Shown piece after piece: positions 53,779 to 63,561 of a stretch of DNA of 64,000 nucleotides. This DNA comes from Bacteroidales bacterium UBA6431 (GTDB lineage: Bacteria > Bacteroidota > Bacteroidia > Bacteroidales > UBA932): positions 1-64,000 of the forward strand of contig DJOT01000033.1 in the NCBI GenBank assembly GCA_002439095.1. Direction: 5' to 3'. The notes beneath the pieces were generated by a model. It was given only the letters and a program-made list of their open reading frames with translations, did no database searches and was not told where the DNA came from. How positions within the stretch are numbered: the first letter of the stretch is position 1; each line of letters begins with the position of its first letter. The position numbers and the translations under genes are program-made.

Positions 53779-55326
53779 ATGAAGATCAGAGCACTTATAT
53801 ATATAGTCCTCACAGCCACCCTTGCAGCCTGTTCCAAAGAGAACCGGAAAGAAGAAGAGCAGCAGGACGGGTACGGCAATGTCATACTCGACGTAAGCAC
53901 CCGCACGATAAGTCGCAGCGGTGCGCAAGACGGGGATGCGATGAATGCTCTCCGAGTCTGGATTGCTGACGGCAGCGGAAAAATCCAATACTGCAGATTC
54001 ATCACCCCGGACCAGGAAGCCACATCCCAGGAAATCGAATTCAAGGATGTCAAACGTGGCGTATACACACTATATGCGGCGGCCAATTTCACAGACCTTG
54101 ATACTTATACCGAAGGAGAGACAATCAACGAAGCCTTCACCAAAAGAGTGCTCGGCACGATAGAGGACGGCTCTGCTCCTGACTTCAGTACAGGAGGGAT
54201 GCCCCTATCCATCGTAAAAACAATATCGGTCGGCCCGGGAGACAACAGGGTTTCCGCCAGCCTCAAGCGCTGCGTCGGCAAAATAAGCATCACGGTGCGC
54301 AACAATATCGCCCAGCAGACTGCCGTCTATGTGGCCGGTGTCGGACTGTCTCGCCACAATCCGTCTGCCGGATATCTGTTTCCTCAAGACGACGGGACCA
54401 TCCCTTCCGTATCGCAGAACGTCGGTTTCAGGGATTTCAAGGAGGATGATTCAGCGCCGGAACTCTACAAAGTATCATACGGCTCCCCCGTCCAGATCTA
54501 CGAGACATACTTGTATGAAACCGGTGTAGCCACCGATCCTTTCACTTTCAACCTGTTCGCCGGAATATATGACAGCGCTACAGAAGCAAAGGACGTGAAA
54601 TTCCACAAGACACATGACCATACTTTCAGCAAAAATCTTGACGCGGCACTCAGCACCGCAGGAAAATTCCTGCTGCGCAGTTCAGAATCAAGCACCTGGT
54701 ACATAGGAAACAGCGCTGAAGGCGCGATCCAGCCACGGGAATTCGACTCGGACATGGAACTCAATGGCCACTCGCTGATACACAATTATCTATGGACATT
54801 CGACAACATCGACTTCACAAAGAAAAATGAAGATGGCGAATACGAGATGACGACACGCATCACCAATGTCGGTACAGGTCTAAAACTCGTGTTGGACAGC
54901 AATACGGGCGCGACTTCGATGGGAAGTGAGGGCACAGAATTCACCATTTACTACATTCCGGACAGCGGCCTGCGTTTCAAGAACGAAGACAAGTACTTGG
55001 CCATAGCAGCCTCAAACAGCATAGGGCAAAATGCCGTACTCGTAGGCAAGCCGGCCAAAGACAACGCCTCTCTATGGCTGTTCAGACTGGCCACGGAGAA
55101 CTCGGAAGACATAAGGCACTTCGCCAACTGCGAATATGAAGTTCCACGCGTCGACAGACCTGTAAACTATCTTGACAAATACGGCAACAGCCAGACCCTC
55201 AAGCAAATCTCACGCAACGACCACATCAATATCGTGGTAAACATCTTCTACAACCGTGAACTTGGCGACTTCGAGTACAGTGTCGAGGGCTGGGAAAAGA
55301 AAGACAACGAAACGACATTTGACTGA
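53779..55326 (+). CDS. FimB/Mfa2-like fimbrial subunit lipoprotein
   Basis: A 515-residue lipoprotein with lipobox LAAC (C18). Residues about 30-290 follow the FimB/Mfa2 anchor layout: a transthyretin-like first domain (NALRVWIADGSGKIQYCRF, GVYTLYAAANF) and a second domain (SLKRCVGKISITVRNN). Residues about 300-430 include GKFLLRSSESSTWYIGNS and TGLKLVLDSNTGATSM, possibly a carbohydrate-binding trefoil-like insert. It starts 2 bases after the tandem fimbrillin and overlaps the next gene by one base. It may anchor or cap the pilus. Confidence 0.7.
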   Translation: MKIRALIYIVLTATLAACSKENRKEEEQQDGYGNVILDVSTRTISRSGAQDGDAMNALRVWIADGSGKIQYCRFITPDQEATSQEIEFKDVKRGVYTLYAAANFTDLDTYTEGETINEAFTKRVLGTIEDGSAPDFSTGGMPLSIVKTISVGPGDNRVSASLKRCVGKISITVRNNIAQQTAVYVAGVGLSRHNPSAGYLFPQDDGTIPSVSQNVGFRDFKEDDSAPELYKVSYGSPVQIYETYLYETGVATDPFTFNLFAGIYDSATEAKDVKFHKTHDHTFSKNLDAALSTAGKFLLRSSESSTWYIGNSAEGAIQPREFDSDMELNGHSLIHNYLWTFDNIDFTKKNEDGEYEMTTRITNVGTGLKLVLDSNTGATSMGSEGTEFTIYYIPDSGLRFKNEDKYLAIAASNSIGQNAVLVGKPAKDNASLWLFRLATENSEDIRHFANCEYEVPRVDRPVNYLDKYGNSQTLKQISRNDHINIVVNIFYNRELGDFEYSVEGWEKKDNETTFD

Positions 55327-58300
55327 TGACAAGACAACACATAAGTTTATTCCTGGTAGCGGTCATGGCATGCCTCACTTCCTGCGTCAAAGAGCCGTTC
55401 TCCGGCAGCAGCACGGATGGAGAAGCGTGGGTTGACCTCAGTTTCGGCTCCACCTCCAATCTTGAGATAAGCACCAAGGCTACGGTCAGCGAAGCAAGCG
55501 AGAACAGCATCTACAATTTCTATCTGTTCGCATTTGATGCGGACGGCAACAAGACCATGGGCACATACTTCAGCCCGGACAACCAGGTCTCGTCAGAAGC
55601 AGAAGTCAAATCATCCGACAGCGTATGCTGGTATGTCAAGCCAGCTTCCGGCACATCGCCGGCAAGCGGGATTCTGCGCACCAAGATCGCGGCCGGGGCC
55701 AACATAAAAATATATATGGTGGCCAACCTTGACGCCGACATGGTCAAGATCTCCTCGGATCTCCTCGCTCACGGCATCATCAGGGAGGAAGACTTGAAGA
55801 GTTTCACCGTTTTCCTCAACCAGAGGATCGTCAACCGCAACGGATACTTCCCCATGAGCGGCAATCTGGACGGTGTATCCATCAAGGCGGACGGCGACAA
55901 TTCCAAACTCGGAAAACTGTCCCTCAAGAGGCTTGACGCCAAAGTCAAATTCATATTCAAGACCGGCACACGTCCTGATGCCAACGGACAGAAAATCACG
56001 AAGTTCACAGCTTCGCAATGGAAAGTTGTCAATGTACCGCGCACCGCTTATTTATTACCAAACGGGCACGACTCCGCCGATGTGCCCAAAGACACCCGTG
56101 TATCCGACTATTCGAAATATGCGGAGAACTTCTTCGACACCAATTTCGTCAATTTCGAAGACTCCCCTAGCAGTGACCAGTCCGAGTTCTCGTTCTATAT
56201 GCTCGAAAACAGGCAGACCCCGAAGAGAACTCCGCTCTCATACCAGGACCGCAGCCGCGACAGCAAACTAGCCGACGGCACCAACGGCAAGTGCGCGGTC
56301 ACATACGTGATCGACGGCACGGAAGAGACCAGACAGATGCGGATGTTCGAGTACGCCAATGATTTCTCAACCTATGTCTTGGTAAAAGGCAAAGTGGAGA
56401 TGCTGCTCGACGGCGATGATGCCGGACAGGTGCTCGGGGCGGATGTCCAGTACATCATCCACCTCGGGGACTGGTCGGCAGACATTGACAATTCAGAGAA
56501 CAACAAGGGAGAGGGCAAAGACAGCTACAGCGGCTTTGACAATTTCAATACGGAACGTAACACTTACTATACTTATACAGTGACTGTCAACTCCGTACAC
56601 AACATCCGCGTAGAAGTCGAGACAAGCCAGGGGAATGTGACCGACGTAAAAGAAAACCAGCCGGGAGCAAGCGGCAGCGTGGTCATTGCCAAGGAGGATA
56701 TCACCACCTGCGATTCGCACTACGAATCCAAGACCATAACTTTCCACCTCAAGAGCTTCTTCGCCGGAGGAGACACATCTGACCCGTCCAAATGCCTTAC
56801 CGACAAACTGACATGGAGGGTGGCAACCCCGTTCAGCGAGGGCTCCCCTGAGACCTGGGGCGGCATTGACATACTCCACCACCTTGACTACAAATGGGTT
56901 CACTTCCGCCTCAACAAAAAAGACTCCGAAGGCAACTACTTCTCTGACAAGAGGCGGAAATACTCCCCCCGCGAGTTCAGGACTTCGGAAGAGTGGCGCG
57001 ATTCCAAAGTCAACCTGGAGGACGACGGCACCGAAGGGCTTGCCGGCTACCACAACGACGGCAGCATGGACATAATACAGCTCGTGGCATACATCAAGGA
57101 GCAGGTCTCCAGACACAACGCCGGACAGACAAACGATTTCGACAAGGGTGACACCGACGGGCCGAAGATCTGCCTCACGGCCTTTGTGGATGAATACTAT
57201 TATTACGCACACCCGCTGACAGGCGCGACAAGCCCCACTCTTTGGAAAAGGTTCGTCAACCAGGACGACCGAAAACTCCACATCCTCTGTGACTCCGAGG
57301 TCAGCAAGGATCTCGAGTCAGACGTCACAGGCTCAGTGGTCACAATCCTCCAGCACTCCATCAAAAGCATATACAACACCGACCCGTCATACACAGCCCT
57401 CCAGACAGCCTGGGGCGTAGAAAGCACTGATGAGTACGATGGCAAATGGACCTATTGGTCAACCAAAGCACAGGAAAACCGCGGCAACAGCAGTGGCTCC
57501 AACGGGCTTATCAACACAGCCAAAGAATGGGAGTTGGTCGATTCGGACGGCAAAACATTCAAGACAGGAGAAAAATGGGCCACATACCTGAATCAAGAAG
57601 TGGACAACTCCACCCCTGTCCTCAACGATGACTACGCCTACCTGCGATACTCCTGCATGTCACGCAACCGCGACAACAACGGCAACGGAATCATCGACCG
57701 GGATGAGGTCCGCTGGTACATGGCCTCCATCCGCCAGCTTATCGGCATGTACATCGGCAACGGTCTGCTCTCCAGCGATGTACAGATGTACAACAAGACA
57801 CCGGAGCAGCAGAAGTCAAAAGTCCTTTCCGATTGGCAGCAGCATGTGATATCCAGCACCATATACAGCAACAACAGCAACAACCCCACCATGGTCTGGG
57901 CAGAAGAGGGCATCTCCACAGGTGATGCTTACCCGGCTTGGGCAAGCAGTTTTCTTGATGACCCGACTAAATTCGTGACAGCCAAGACGGTCCGCTGCAT
58001 CCGCAACCTCGGCAATATAGACGGAGTCTCCGATGAGACATACACCCTTGACAAGGAGCCGGAAGACTTCATCCAGATGGAAGGGGGCGGGGCAGGAAAA
58101 AAGGAAAACGTCATCTTCACCGCCACCCACCTCAACGAGAACGCCCTGCGCTACTACACCTCAAGGGAACTTCCGATGTCGGACGAACATGGAGTCGAGA
58201 ACCGCCTGTACAAAAAGTTTGAAGTATACAAGGAAAACACCAGCATAGGAGATTCCTATGGTTTTCAGGATTACAACAAGCGTATAGACGACAGCATCGC

Positions 58301-58577
58301 CGCAGGCAAAGGCAATCCAGCCTGCCCTGAAGGCTACAGGATCCCCAATCAGGTCGAACTCGCCGTCATGTTCTACTATATGGAACACTATAAGCCCGGA
58401 GCCGTCTGGACACGCACCTATTGGTCGTTCGGAGCCTTGGGCAAGAACAACAAGGGTGTCAAAGACCAGGGCACAAATAAATTCAGCTATGGTTTCGGTA
58501 TCAACGGCACCAACATAACTGTCTACGAGAACGGCAAGTCAGCGGCCCGCTGCGTCCGCGACATCCGGGTAAACTGA
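55326..58577 (+). CDS. Large DUF4906-type fimbrial lipoprotein, candidate tip adhesin
   Basis: A 1083-residue lipoprotein (lipobox LTSC, cysteine at about residue 20). The N-terminal 350 residues resemble Mfa-type fimbrial subunits (NSIYNFYLFAFDADGNKTMG, IKIYMVANLDADMVKI). The middle is a beta-rich region with no motif that I recognise. Near the C-terminus, DNNGNGIIDRDE (783-794) fits an EF-hand calcium loop, followed by VRWYMASIRQLIG and a final ARCVRDIRV typical of DUF4906 proteins. As the last and largest gene it is the likely tip adhesin. Confidence 0.75.
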   Translation: MTRQHISLFLVAVMACLTSCVKEPFSGSSTDGEAWVDLSFGSTSNLEISTKATVSEASENSIYNFYLFAFDADGNKTMGTYFSPDNQVSSEAEVKSSDSVCWYVKPASGTSPASGILRTKIAAGANIKIYMVANLDADMVKISSDLLAHGIIREEDLKSFTVFLNQRIVNRNGYFPMSGNLDGVSIKADGDNSKLGKLSLKRLDAKVKFIFKTGTRPDANGQKITKFTASQWKVVNVPRTAYLLPNGHDSADVPKDTRVSDYSKYAENFFDTNFVNFEDSPSSDQSEFSFYMLENRQTPKRTPLSYQDRSRDSKLADGTNGKCAVTYVIDGTEETRQMRMFEYANDFSTYVLVKGKVEMLLDGDDAGQVLGADVQYIIHLGDWSADIDNSENNKGEGKDSYSGFDNFNTERNTYYTYTVTVNSVHNIRVEVETSQGNVTDVKENQPGASGSVVIAKEDITTCDSHYESKTITFHLKSFFAGGDTSDPSKCLTDKLTWRVATPFSEGSPETWGGIDILHHLDYKWVHFRLNKKDSEGNYFSDKRRKYSPREFRTSEEWRDSKVNLEDDGTEGLAGYHNDGSMDIIQLVAYIKEQVSRHNAGQTNDFDKGDTDGPKICLTAFVDEYYYYAHPLTGATSPTLWKRFVNQDDRKLHILCDSEVSKDLESDVTGSVVTILQHSIKSIYNTDPSYTALQTAWGVESTDEYDGKWTYWSTKAQENRGNSSGSNGLINTAKEWELVDSDGKTFKTGEKWATYLNQEVDNSTPVLNDDYAYLRYSCMSRNRDNNGNGIIDRDEVRWYMASIRQLIGMYIGNGLLSSDVQMYNKTPEQQKSKVLSDWQQHVISSTIYSNNSNNPTMVWAEEGISTGDAYPAWASSFLDDPTKFVTAKTVRCIRNLGNIDGVSDETYTLDKEPEDFIQMEGGGAGKKENVIFTATHLNENALRYYTSRELPMSDEHGVENRLYKKFEVYKENTSIGDSYGFQDYNKRIDDSIAAGKGNPACPEGYRIPNQVELAVMFYYMEHYKPGAVWTRTYWSFGALGKNNKGVKDQGTNKFSYGFGINGTNITVYENGKSAARCVRDIRVN

Positions 58578-58589
58578 CATCCGGCCACA

Positions 58590-58649
58590 GTTGAATTTGG
58601 CTTTATTTTTGCGTATCTTTGTGCTTGGCTGCGTTTTGCGGCCAAGCAC
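58590..58649 (+). promoter_or_regulatory. Promoter and adjoining stem-loop of the V-type ATPase operon
   Basis: The -7 element TATCTTTG lies at 58614-58621, with partial -33 GTTG (58590-58593) 20 bp upstream. From its last G, GTGCTTGGC (58621-58629) is the exact complement of GCCAAGCAC (58641-58649), with an 11-base spacer. The arrangement matches the decarboxylase operon promoter. An alternative reading is a weak terminator for the fimbrial operon, although only four T follow. Confidence 0.6.
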
Positions 58650-58673
58650 ATTTTGACTAATAACAAACTCTAT

Positions 58674-59288
58674 ATGTCCAACAAACTACAGGAACTTACC
58701 GACAAGCTCTACAACGAGGGACTGTCGAAAGGCAAGGAAGAGGGGGAACTCCTTCTTGCCAAGGCACATAAGCAAGCCGATGAGATAGTGGCCGGGGCCC
58801 GCGCCGAGGCCGCTTCTATTGTAGAGGCGGCAGAGAAGGATGCCGTCTCGCTCAAGGCCAAGGCCGAATCCGACATCAGGATGGCCGCCTCTCAGAGCCT
58901 CCAGACAGCCAAGAAAAGCATTGAAGACCTGCTCGTGGGAGCTCTTGTCTCCGACAAGGTCTCAGAGGCGTTGTCCGATCCCGACTTCATCAAGAAGATC
59001 ATAGAAGCAGTGGCAAACAGGTTCAACGCCGAAGAGAGTTGCGACCTCTCCCTCATCCTCCCCGCCTCTCTTCAGGCCGGACTTGAACCATGGATAAAGG
59101 ACGGGCTTCAGAAGACTCTCGGGAAAGGGGTGCAGGCACAATTCTCCAAAAAGCTCACAGGAGGCTTCACAATCGGCCCGAAGGACGGCGGCTGGTATGT
59201 GAGTCTGAGCGATGAGACTTTCCGCGAACTCATATCCGGGTATATCCGCCCCGTGACAAGGAAGATTCTCTTCGGAAAGGATGAATAA
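58674..59288 (+). CDS. atpE: V/A-type ATPase subunit E
   Basis: A 204-residue peripheral-stalk protein. The N-terminal half is a long alanine/glutamate-rich coiled coil (about 5-95, KLYNEGLSKGKEEGELLLAKAHKQA). The C-terminal half is a compact domain ending FRELISGYIRPVTRKILFGK. The start at 58674 removes seven unlikely residues. It is the first gene of the ATPase operon. Confidence 0.88.
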   Translation: MSNKLQELTDKLYNEGLSKGKEEGELLLAKAHKQADEIVAGARAEAASIVEAAEKDAVSLKAKAESDIRMAASQSLQTAKKSIEDLLVGALVSDKVSEALSDPDFIKKIIEAVANRFNAEESCDLSLILPASLQAGLEPWIKDGLQKTLGKGVQAQFSKKLTGGFTIGPKDGGWYVSLSDETFRELISGYIRPVTRKILFGKDE

Positions 59289-59892
59289 TTACGAGTACAT
59301 CATAGCGGGCCTGCCCCTTCTGCAGAGCGGTTCACCGAAGGCTTGGCACATCGACACTGCCGCCATCCTTGAAGAGGTACGTTCACAACTCTCCGGACGG
59401 GACAACTCTCTTCTGGACTTTTTCCTCTCCGGATATGACGAGGAAAACCTCGGGCCGGACTTCTATCTCGCAGCACTGAAGCACCGCAACAGTTTCGTCC
59501 GCGAGTTCTTTACCTATGATCTGATGGTACGGAACACCAAGGTCAACTGGATCAATTCCACAGTCGGACGGCCGGAAGGGACTGATGTCATCAGGATCGA
59601 CAGCGGATTGGAAGATGAAGAGCTGCTTAGGCAGGAAGTCCAGACCGTACTTGACTGCGGCAACATTCTCCGCAGAGAAAGGGGGCTTGACGACCTGATG
59701 TGGCGCAAAGCTGACGAGTTGACACTCTGGTCGCTTTTCGACTTGAGTCTCATCCTCGCTTTCGTGGCCAAGCTCAAGATAGTGGAGCGCTGGGAGAAGC
59801 TCGACCCGGAGACGGGACAGGAGTATTTCCGCAAACTCGTCAAAGAAATACGGGCGACATACGACAACAAGAAAAACACACAGATACAATGA
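59281..59892 (+). CDS. DUF2764 protein, putative V-type ATPase subunit
   Basis: A 203-residue helical protein (NNYEYIIAGLPLLQSG; LLDFFLSGYDEENLGPDFY; FTYDLMVRNTKVNWINS). The family is found in ATPase operons of Bacteroidota and relatives, between subunits E and A. That is where archaeal operons carry subunit C, and no other C-like gene is visible here. It overlaps subunit E by 8 bases and subunit A by 4. A role as the central-stalk connector is an inference. Confidence 0.8.
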   Translation: MNNYEYIIAGLPLLQSGSPKAWHIDTAAILEEVRSQLSGRDNSLLDFFLSGYDEENLGPDFYLAALKHRNSFVREFFTYDLMVRNTKVNWINSTVGRPEGTDVIRIDSGLEDEELLRQEVQTVLDCGNILRRERGLDDLMWRKADELTLWSLFDLSLILAFVAKLKIVERWEKLDPETGQEYFRKLVKEIRATYDNKKNTQIQ

Positions 59893-61628
59893 ATACAACA
59901 GGAAAGGTGACAGGTATCGTCTCCAACCTCGTGACTGTGAAAGTCGACGGGCCGGTGGCGGAAAACGAGCTCTGTCATATTGACTTGGATGGGACACAGC
60001 TCCTCGCCGAAGTCATCAAGGTCAACGGAGACAACGCTTCCGTGCAGGTCTTCGAGAGCACCCGTGGCCTGAAGAACGGAGACAAGGTCGAGTTCCTTGG
60101 CCGAATGCTTGAAGCGACCCTCGGCCCTGGACTTCTGTCCAGCGTCTACGATGGTCTGCAGAACGACCTCACGACCATGACAGGTGTCTTCCTCAAGCGC
60201 GGAGAGTACACCGACCCTCTGGACCGCAAGAAACTCTGGGATTTCACTCCGCTTGCCAAGCCCGGCGACAAGGTTTCAGCCGCGAGCTGGCTCGGTGAAG
60301 TCAAAGAAGGCTGGCTGCCTCACAAGATAATGGTGCCGTTCAGTTTCAAGGGAGAGTACACGGTCAAGAGTGTGGCTCCTGCAGGACAGTACAATGTCGA
60401 TACGGTGATTGCCACGCTCACAGGCCCCGACGGGGACGTTGACGTGACAATGACCCAGAAGTGGCCGGTAAAAGTAGCCGTCAAGGCATACTCGGAGAAG
60501 CCTCGCCCGGAGAAAATCATGGAGACCGGAGTGCGCGTGATTGACAGTTTCAACCCCATCGCCGAAGGCGGCACGGGATTCATTCCGGGACCGTTCGGCT
60601 GCGGAAAGACCGTGCTCCAGCACGCCATAGCCAAGCAGGGCGAAGCCGATGTGATAGTGATGGCGGCCTGCGGAGAACGTGCCAACGAAGTCGTTGAGAT
60701 ATTCACCGAGTTCCCTGAACTCATCGACCCGCACACGGGACGCAAACTCATGGAGCGCACCACCATCATCTGCAACACATCCAACATGCCTGTGGCCGCG
60801 CGCGAGGCGTCCGTCTACACGGCCATGACCATCTGTGAATACTACAGGGCCATGGGGCTGCGCTGCCTGCTCCTGGCAGACTCCACCTCACGTTGGGCCC
60901 AGGCCCTCAGGGAGATGTCCAACCGTATGGAGGAACTCCCTGGTGCCGATGCGTTCCCGGTTGACCTCTCGGCCATCATCTCCAACTTCTACGCCCGCGC
61001 CGGCATGGTCAGGCTCGGCAACGGAAAGACCGGGGCGATCACATTCATCGGCACGGTCTCCCCTGCCGGAGGCAACCTCAAGGAGCCAGTGACCGAATCC
61101 ACCAAGAAAGCCGCCAGATGCTTCTACGCGCTTGAGCAGAGCCGCGCCGACCAGAAGCGCTACCCGGCCGTAAACCCTATCGAATCCTACTCCAAGTACC
61201 TCGAATACCCTGAAATCATCTCATACCTCGACAGCAAGATCGAGAAAGGCTGGGTGGACAAGGTACTCAAAGCCAAGAATATAGTACGGCGCGGCAAGGA
61301 GATGGCAGACCAGATCAACATCCTCGGCGATGACGGAGTGCCGATGAGCTACCACGAGTCTTTCTGGAAGTCGGAACTCATCGACTTCGCATTCCTCCAG
61401 CAGGATGCCTTCGATGCCATCGATGCCGTATCTTCCATGGACAGGCAGAAATACATGCTGGACCTGATCCTCGGCATCTGCGACAAGACCTTCGATTTCG
61501 ACAATTTCGAGTCATGCCGCAACTTCTTCAAACAGATAATCAATATTCTGAGGCAGATGAACTACTCGGAATACCAGAGTGACAAGTTCAAGGAATATCA
61601 GCAGCAGCTGAGCAAACTTCTCTCATAA
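59889..61628 (+). CDS. atpA: V/A-type ATPase catalytic subunit A
   Basis: A 579-residue catalytic subunit. The P-loop GPFGCGKTVLQ is at about 235-245, preceded by the non-homologous insert that distinguishes A subunits from F-type beta subunits (about 110-190). Further conserved pieces are ANEVVEIFTEFPEL, LLADSTSRWAQALREMSNRMEELPG and the C-terminal helical domain. Whether the enzyme moves protons or sodium is decided by the K subunit, outside the window. Confidence 0.96.
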   Translation: MNTTGKVTGIVSNLVTVKVDGPVAENELCHIDLDGTQLLAEVIKVNGDNASVQVFESTRGLKNGDKVEFLGRMLEATLGPGLLSSVYDGLQNDLTTMTGVFLKRGEYTDPLDRKKLWDFTPLAKPGDKVSAASWLGEVKEGWLPHKIMVPFSFKGEYTVKSVAPAGQYNVDTVIATLTGPDGDVDVTMTQKWPVKVAVKAYSEKPRPEKIMETGVRVIDSFNPIAEGGTGFIPGPFGCGKTVLQHAIAKQGEADVIVMAACGERANEVVEIFTEFPELIDPHTGRKLMERTTIICNTSNMPVAAREASVYTAMTICEYYRAMGLRCLLLADSTSRWAQALREMSNRMEELPGADAFPVDLSAIISNFYARAGMVRLGNGKTGAITFIGTVSPAGGNLKEPVTESTKKAARCFYALEQSRADQKRYPAVNPIESYSKYLEYPEIISYLDSKIEKGWVDKVLKAKNIVRRGKEMADQINILGDDGVPMSYHESFWKSELIDFAFLQQDAFDAIDAVSSMDRQKYMLDLILGICDKTFDFDNFESCRNFFKQIINILRQMNYSEYQSDKFKEYQQQLSKLLS

Positions 61629-61629
61629 A

Positions 61630-62949
61630 ATGGCAGTCAAAGCATATCAACGCACATATACGCGCCTCAGTGCAATCACAAAGGCTACGGTATCCCTCAA
61701 GGCCGATGGAGTAGGCAATGACGAGCTGGCCACAGTAGACGGCAGGCTCGCCCAGATAGTCAAGACCAAGGGAGACACCGTCACCCTTCAGGTGTTCGCG
61801 GGGACTGAAGGCATCCCGACCGATGCGGAGGTCTCATTTGCCGGTGCACCTCCGACCCTGAAAGTCAGCGAACAGCTCTCCGGACGTTTCTTCAACGCCT
61901 ACGGCAAACCTATAGACGGCGGCCCGGAGGTCGAGGGTGAAGTCCGCGAGATCGGCGGCCCTTCGGTCAACCCGTACAAGCGCCGCCAGCCTTCAGAGCT
62001 GATCCCTACCGGAATCGCAGGCATAGACCTCAACAACACTCTCGTCTCCGGACAGAAGATCCCGTTCTTTGCAGATCCTGACCAGCCGTACAACAAGGTC
62101 ATGGCGGACGTGGCGATGAGAGCTGACGTGGACAAGATCATCCTCGGAGGAATGGGCCTGTCCAACGATGACTACCTCTTCTTCCGCCATGAGTTCGAGT
62201 CCGCCGGCGCCCTGGACAGGATAGTATCCTTCGTCAACACCACGGAAGACCCTCCTGTGGAGCGCCTCCTCATCCCGGACATGGCCCTTGCCGCAGCCGA
62301 ATACTTCGCCGTGGACAAGAACGAGAAGGTTCTCGTGCTCCTCACCGACATGACCCTCTACGCCGACGCCCTGTCCATCGTGTCCAACCGTATGGACCAG
62401 ATTCCGTCCAAGGACTCCATGCCGGGTTCGCTCTACTCCGACCTCGCCAAAATCTACGAGAAGGCTGTCCAGCTGCCTGACGGAGGGTCAATAACGATCA
62501 TCGCCGTAACCACCCTCAACGACGGAGACATCACCCACGCCATCCCGGACAACACCGGATACATCACCGAAGGCCAGCTCTTCCTGCGCGCGGACTCCGA
62601 TTCCGGAAAGGTCATAGTGGACCCGTTCCGCTCGCTGAGCCGTCTGAAGCAGCTCGTCCAGGGCAAGAAGACACGCGAAGACCACTCCCAGGTGATGAAC
62701 GCCGGGGTGCGCCTCTACGCCGATGCCCAGAACGCCAAGACCAAACTCGAAAACGGCTTCGACCTCTCGGACTACGACCTGCGCTGCCTTGACTACGCCA
62801 AGGAGTACGCCACCCGCCTGCTCTCAATCGATGTCAACATCACCGTGGAACAGATGCTCGACACGGCATGGGAGATATTCGCCAAGTACTTCACACCTGC
62901 CGAGACAGGTATAAGGCAGTCATTGATCGACAAATACTGGAAGAAATAA
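61630..62949 (+). CDS. atpB: V/A-type ATPase subunit B
   Basis: A 439-residue non-catalytic subunit. It lacks a P-loop but keeps VSGQKIPFFADPDQPYNKV in the equivalent place, with VLLTDMTLYADALSIVSNRMDQIPSKDSMPGSLYSDLA, the characteristic B-subunit arginine-finger region. It starts one base after subunit A. Confidence 0.96.
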   Translation: MAVKAYQRTYTRLSAITKATVSLKADGVGNDELATVDGRLAQIVKTKGDTVTLQVFAGTEGIPTDAEVSFAGAPPTLKVSEQLSGRFFNAYGKPIDGGPEVEGEVREIGGPSVNPYKRRQPSELIPTGIAGIDLNNTLVSGQKIPFFADPDQPYNKVMADVAMRADVDKIILGGMGLSNDDYLFFRHEFESAGALDRIVSFVNTTEDPPVERLLIPDMALAAAEYFAVDKNEKVLVLLTDMTLYADALSIVSNRMDQIPSKDSMPGSLYSDLAKIYEKAVQLPDGGSITIIAVTTLNDGDITHAIPDNTGYITEGQLFLRADSDSGKVIVDPFRSLSRLKQLVQGKKTREDHSQVMNAGVRLYADAQNAKTKLENGFDLSDYDLRCLDYAKEYATRLLSIDVNITVEQMLDTAWEIFAKYFTPAETGIRQSLIDKYWKK

Positions 62950-62955
62950 CACACT

Positions 62956-63561
62956 GTGGCCATAAAATTCCAATACAACAAGACTTCTCTGACGAATCTG
63001 GGCAAACAGCTCAAGGTGCGCCAGAACGCCCTGCCGACCCTCAAAAACAAGGAGTCGGCCCTGCGCACTGCCGTACAGTCAGCCAAAAACGAGTCCCGCC
63101 GGCTCGAAGCGGAACTTGAGAGATCGCTTGCTGGCTACAACGACATAGCTGCACTTTGGAACGAGTTCGAGCCTGGCTTGATCCGGATCACGGATGTGGA
63201 TCTGCGCACAGTAAAGGTGGCCGGAGTCAGGACTCCGCAACTCGATGAAATCCATTACGAGATCCTCCCGTTCAACGCTTTCGTCAAGCCGGCCTGGTTT
63301 GCAGACGGCATCAGGATTCTCCAAGACCTGACGCGCATCGGGATAGAGTCTGAAATCTTCGAGCAGAAGCGGCAGATTCTCGAGTTCAACCGCAAGAAGA
63401 CGACCCAGAAAGTCAATCTCTATGAGAAAGTGCAGATCCCTGGATACCAGGAGGCCATCCGCAAGATAAAACGATACATGGAGGATGAGGAAAACCTCTC
63501 TAAAGCCGCATCCAAGATAGTCAAGACCCGTCACGAAGAAGAGGAGGAGGCAGAGCAATGA
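62956..63561 (+). CDS. atpD: V/A-type ATPase subunit D
   Basis: A 201-residue central-rotor subunit formed by two long antiparallel helices (residues 1-65 and about 130-195). The segment KTSLTNLGKQLKVRQNALPTLKNKES is typical of the first helix. The start codon is GTG at 62956, six bases after the subunit B stop; no ATG fits the family N-terminus. The stop overlaps subunit I by 4 bases. Confidence 0.92.
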   Translation: MAIKFQYNKTSLTNLGKQLKVRQNALPTLKNKESALRTAVQSAKNESRRLEAELERSLAGYNDIAALWNEFEPGLIRITDVDLRTVKVAGVRTPQLDEIHYEILPFNAFVKPAWFADGIRILQDLTRIGIESEIFEQKRQILEFNRKKTTQKVNLYEKVQIPGYQEAIRKIKRYMEDEENLSKAASKIVKTRHEEEEEAEQ

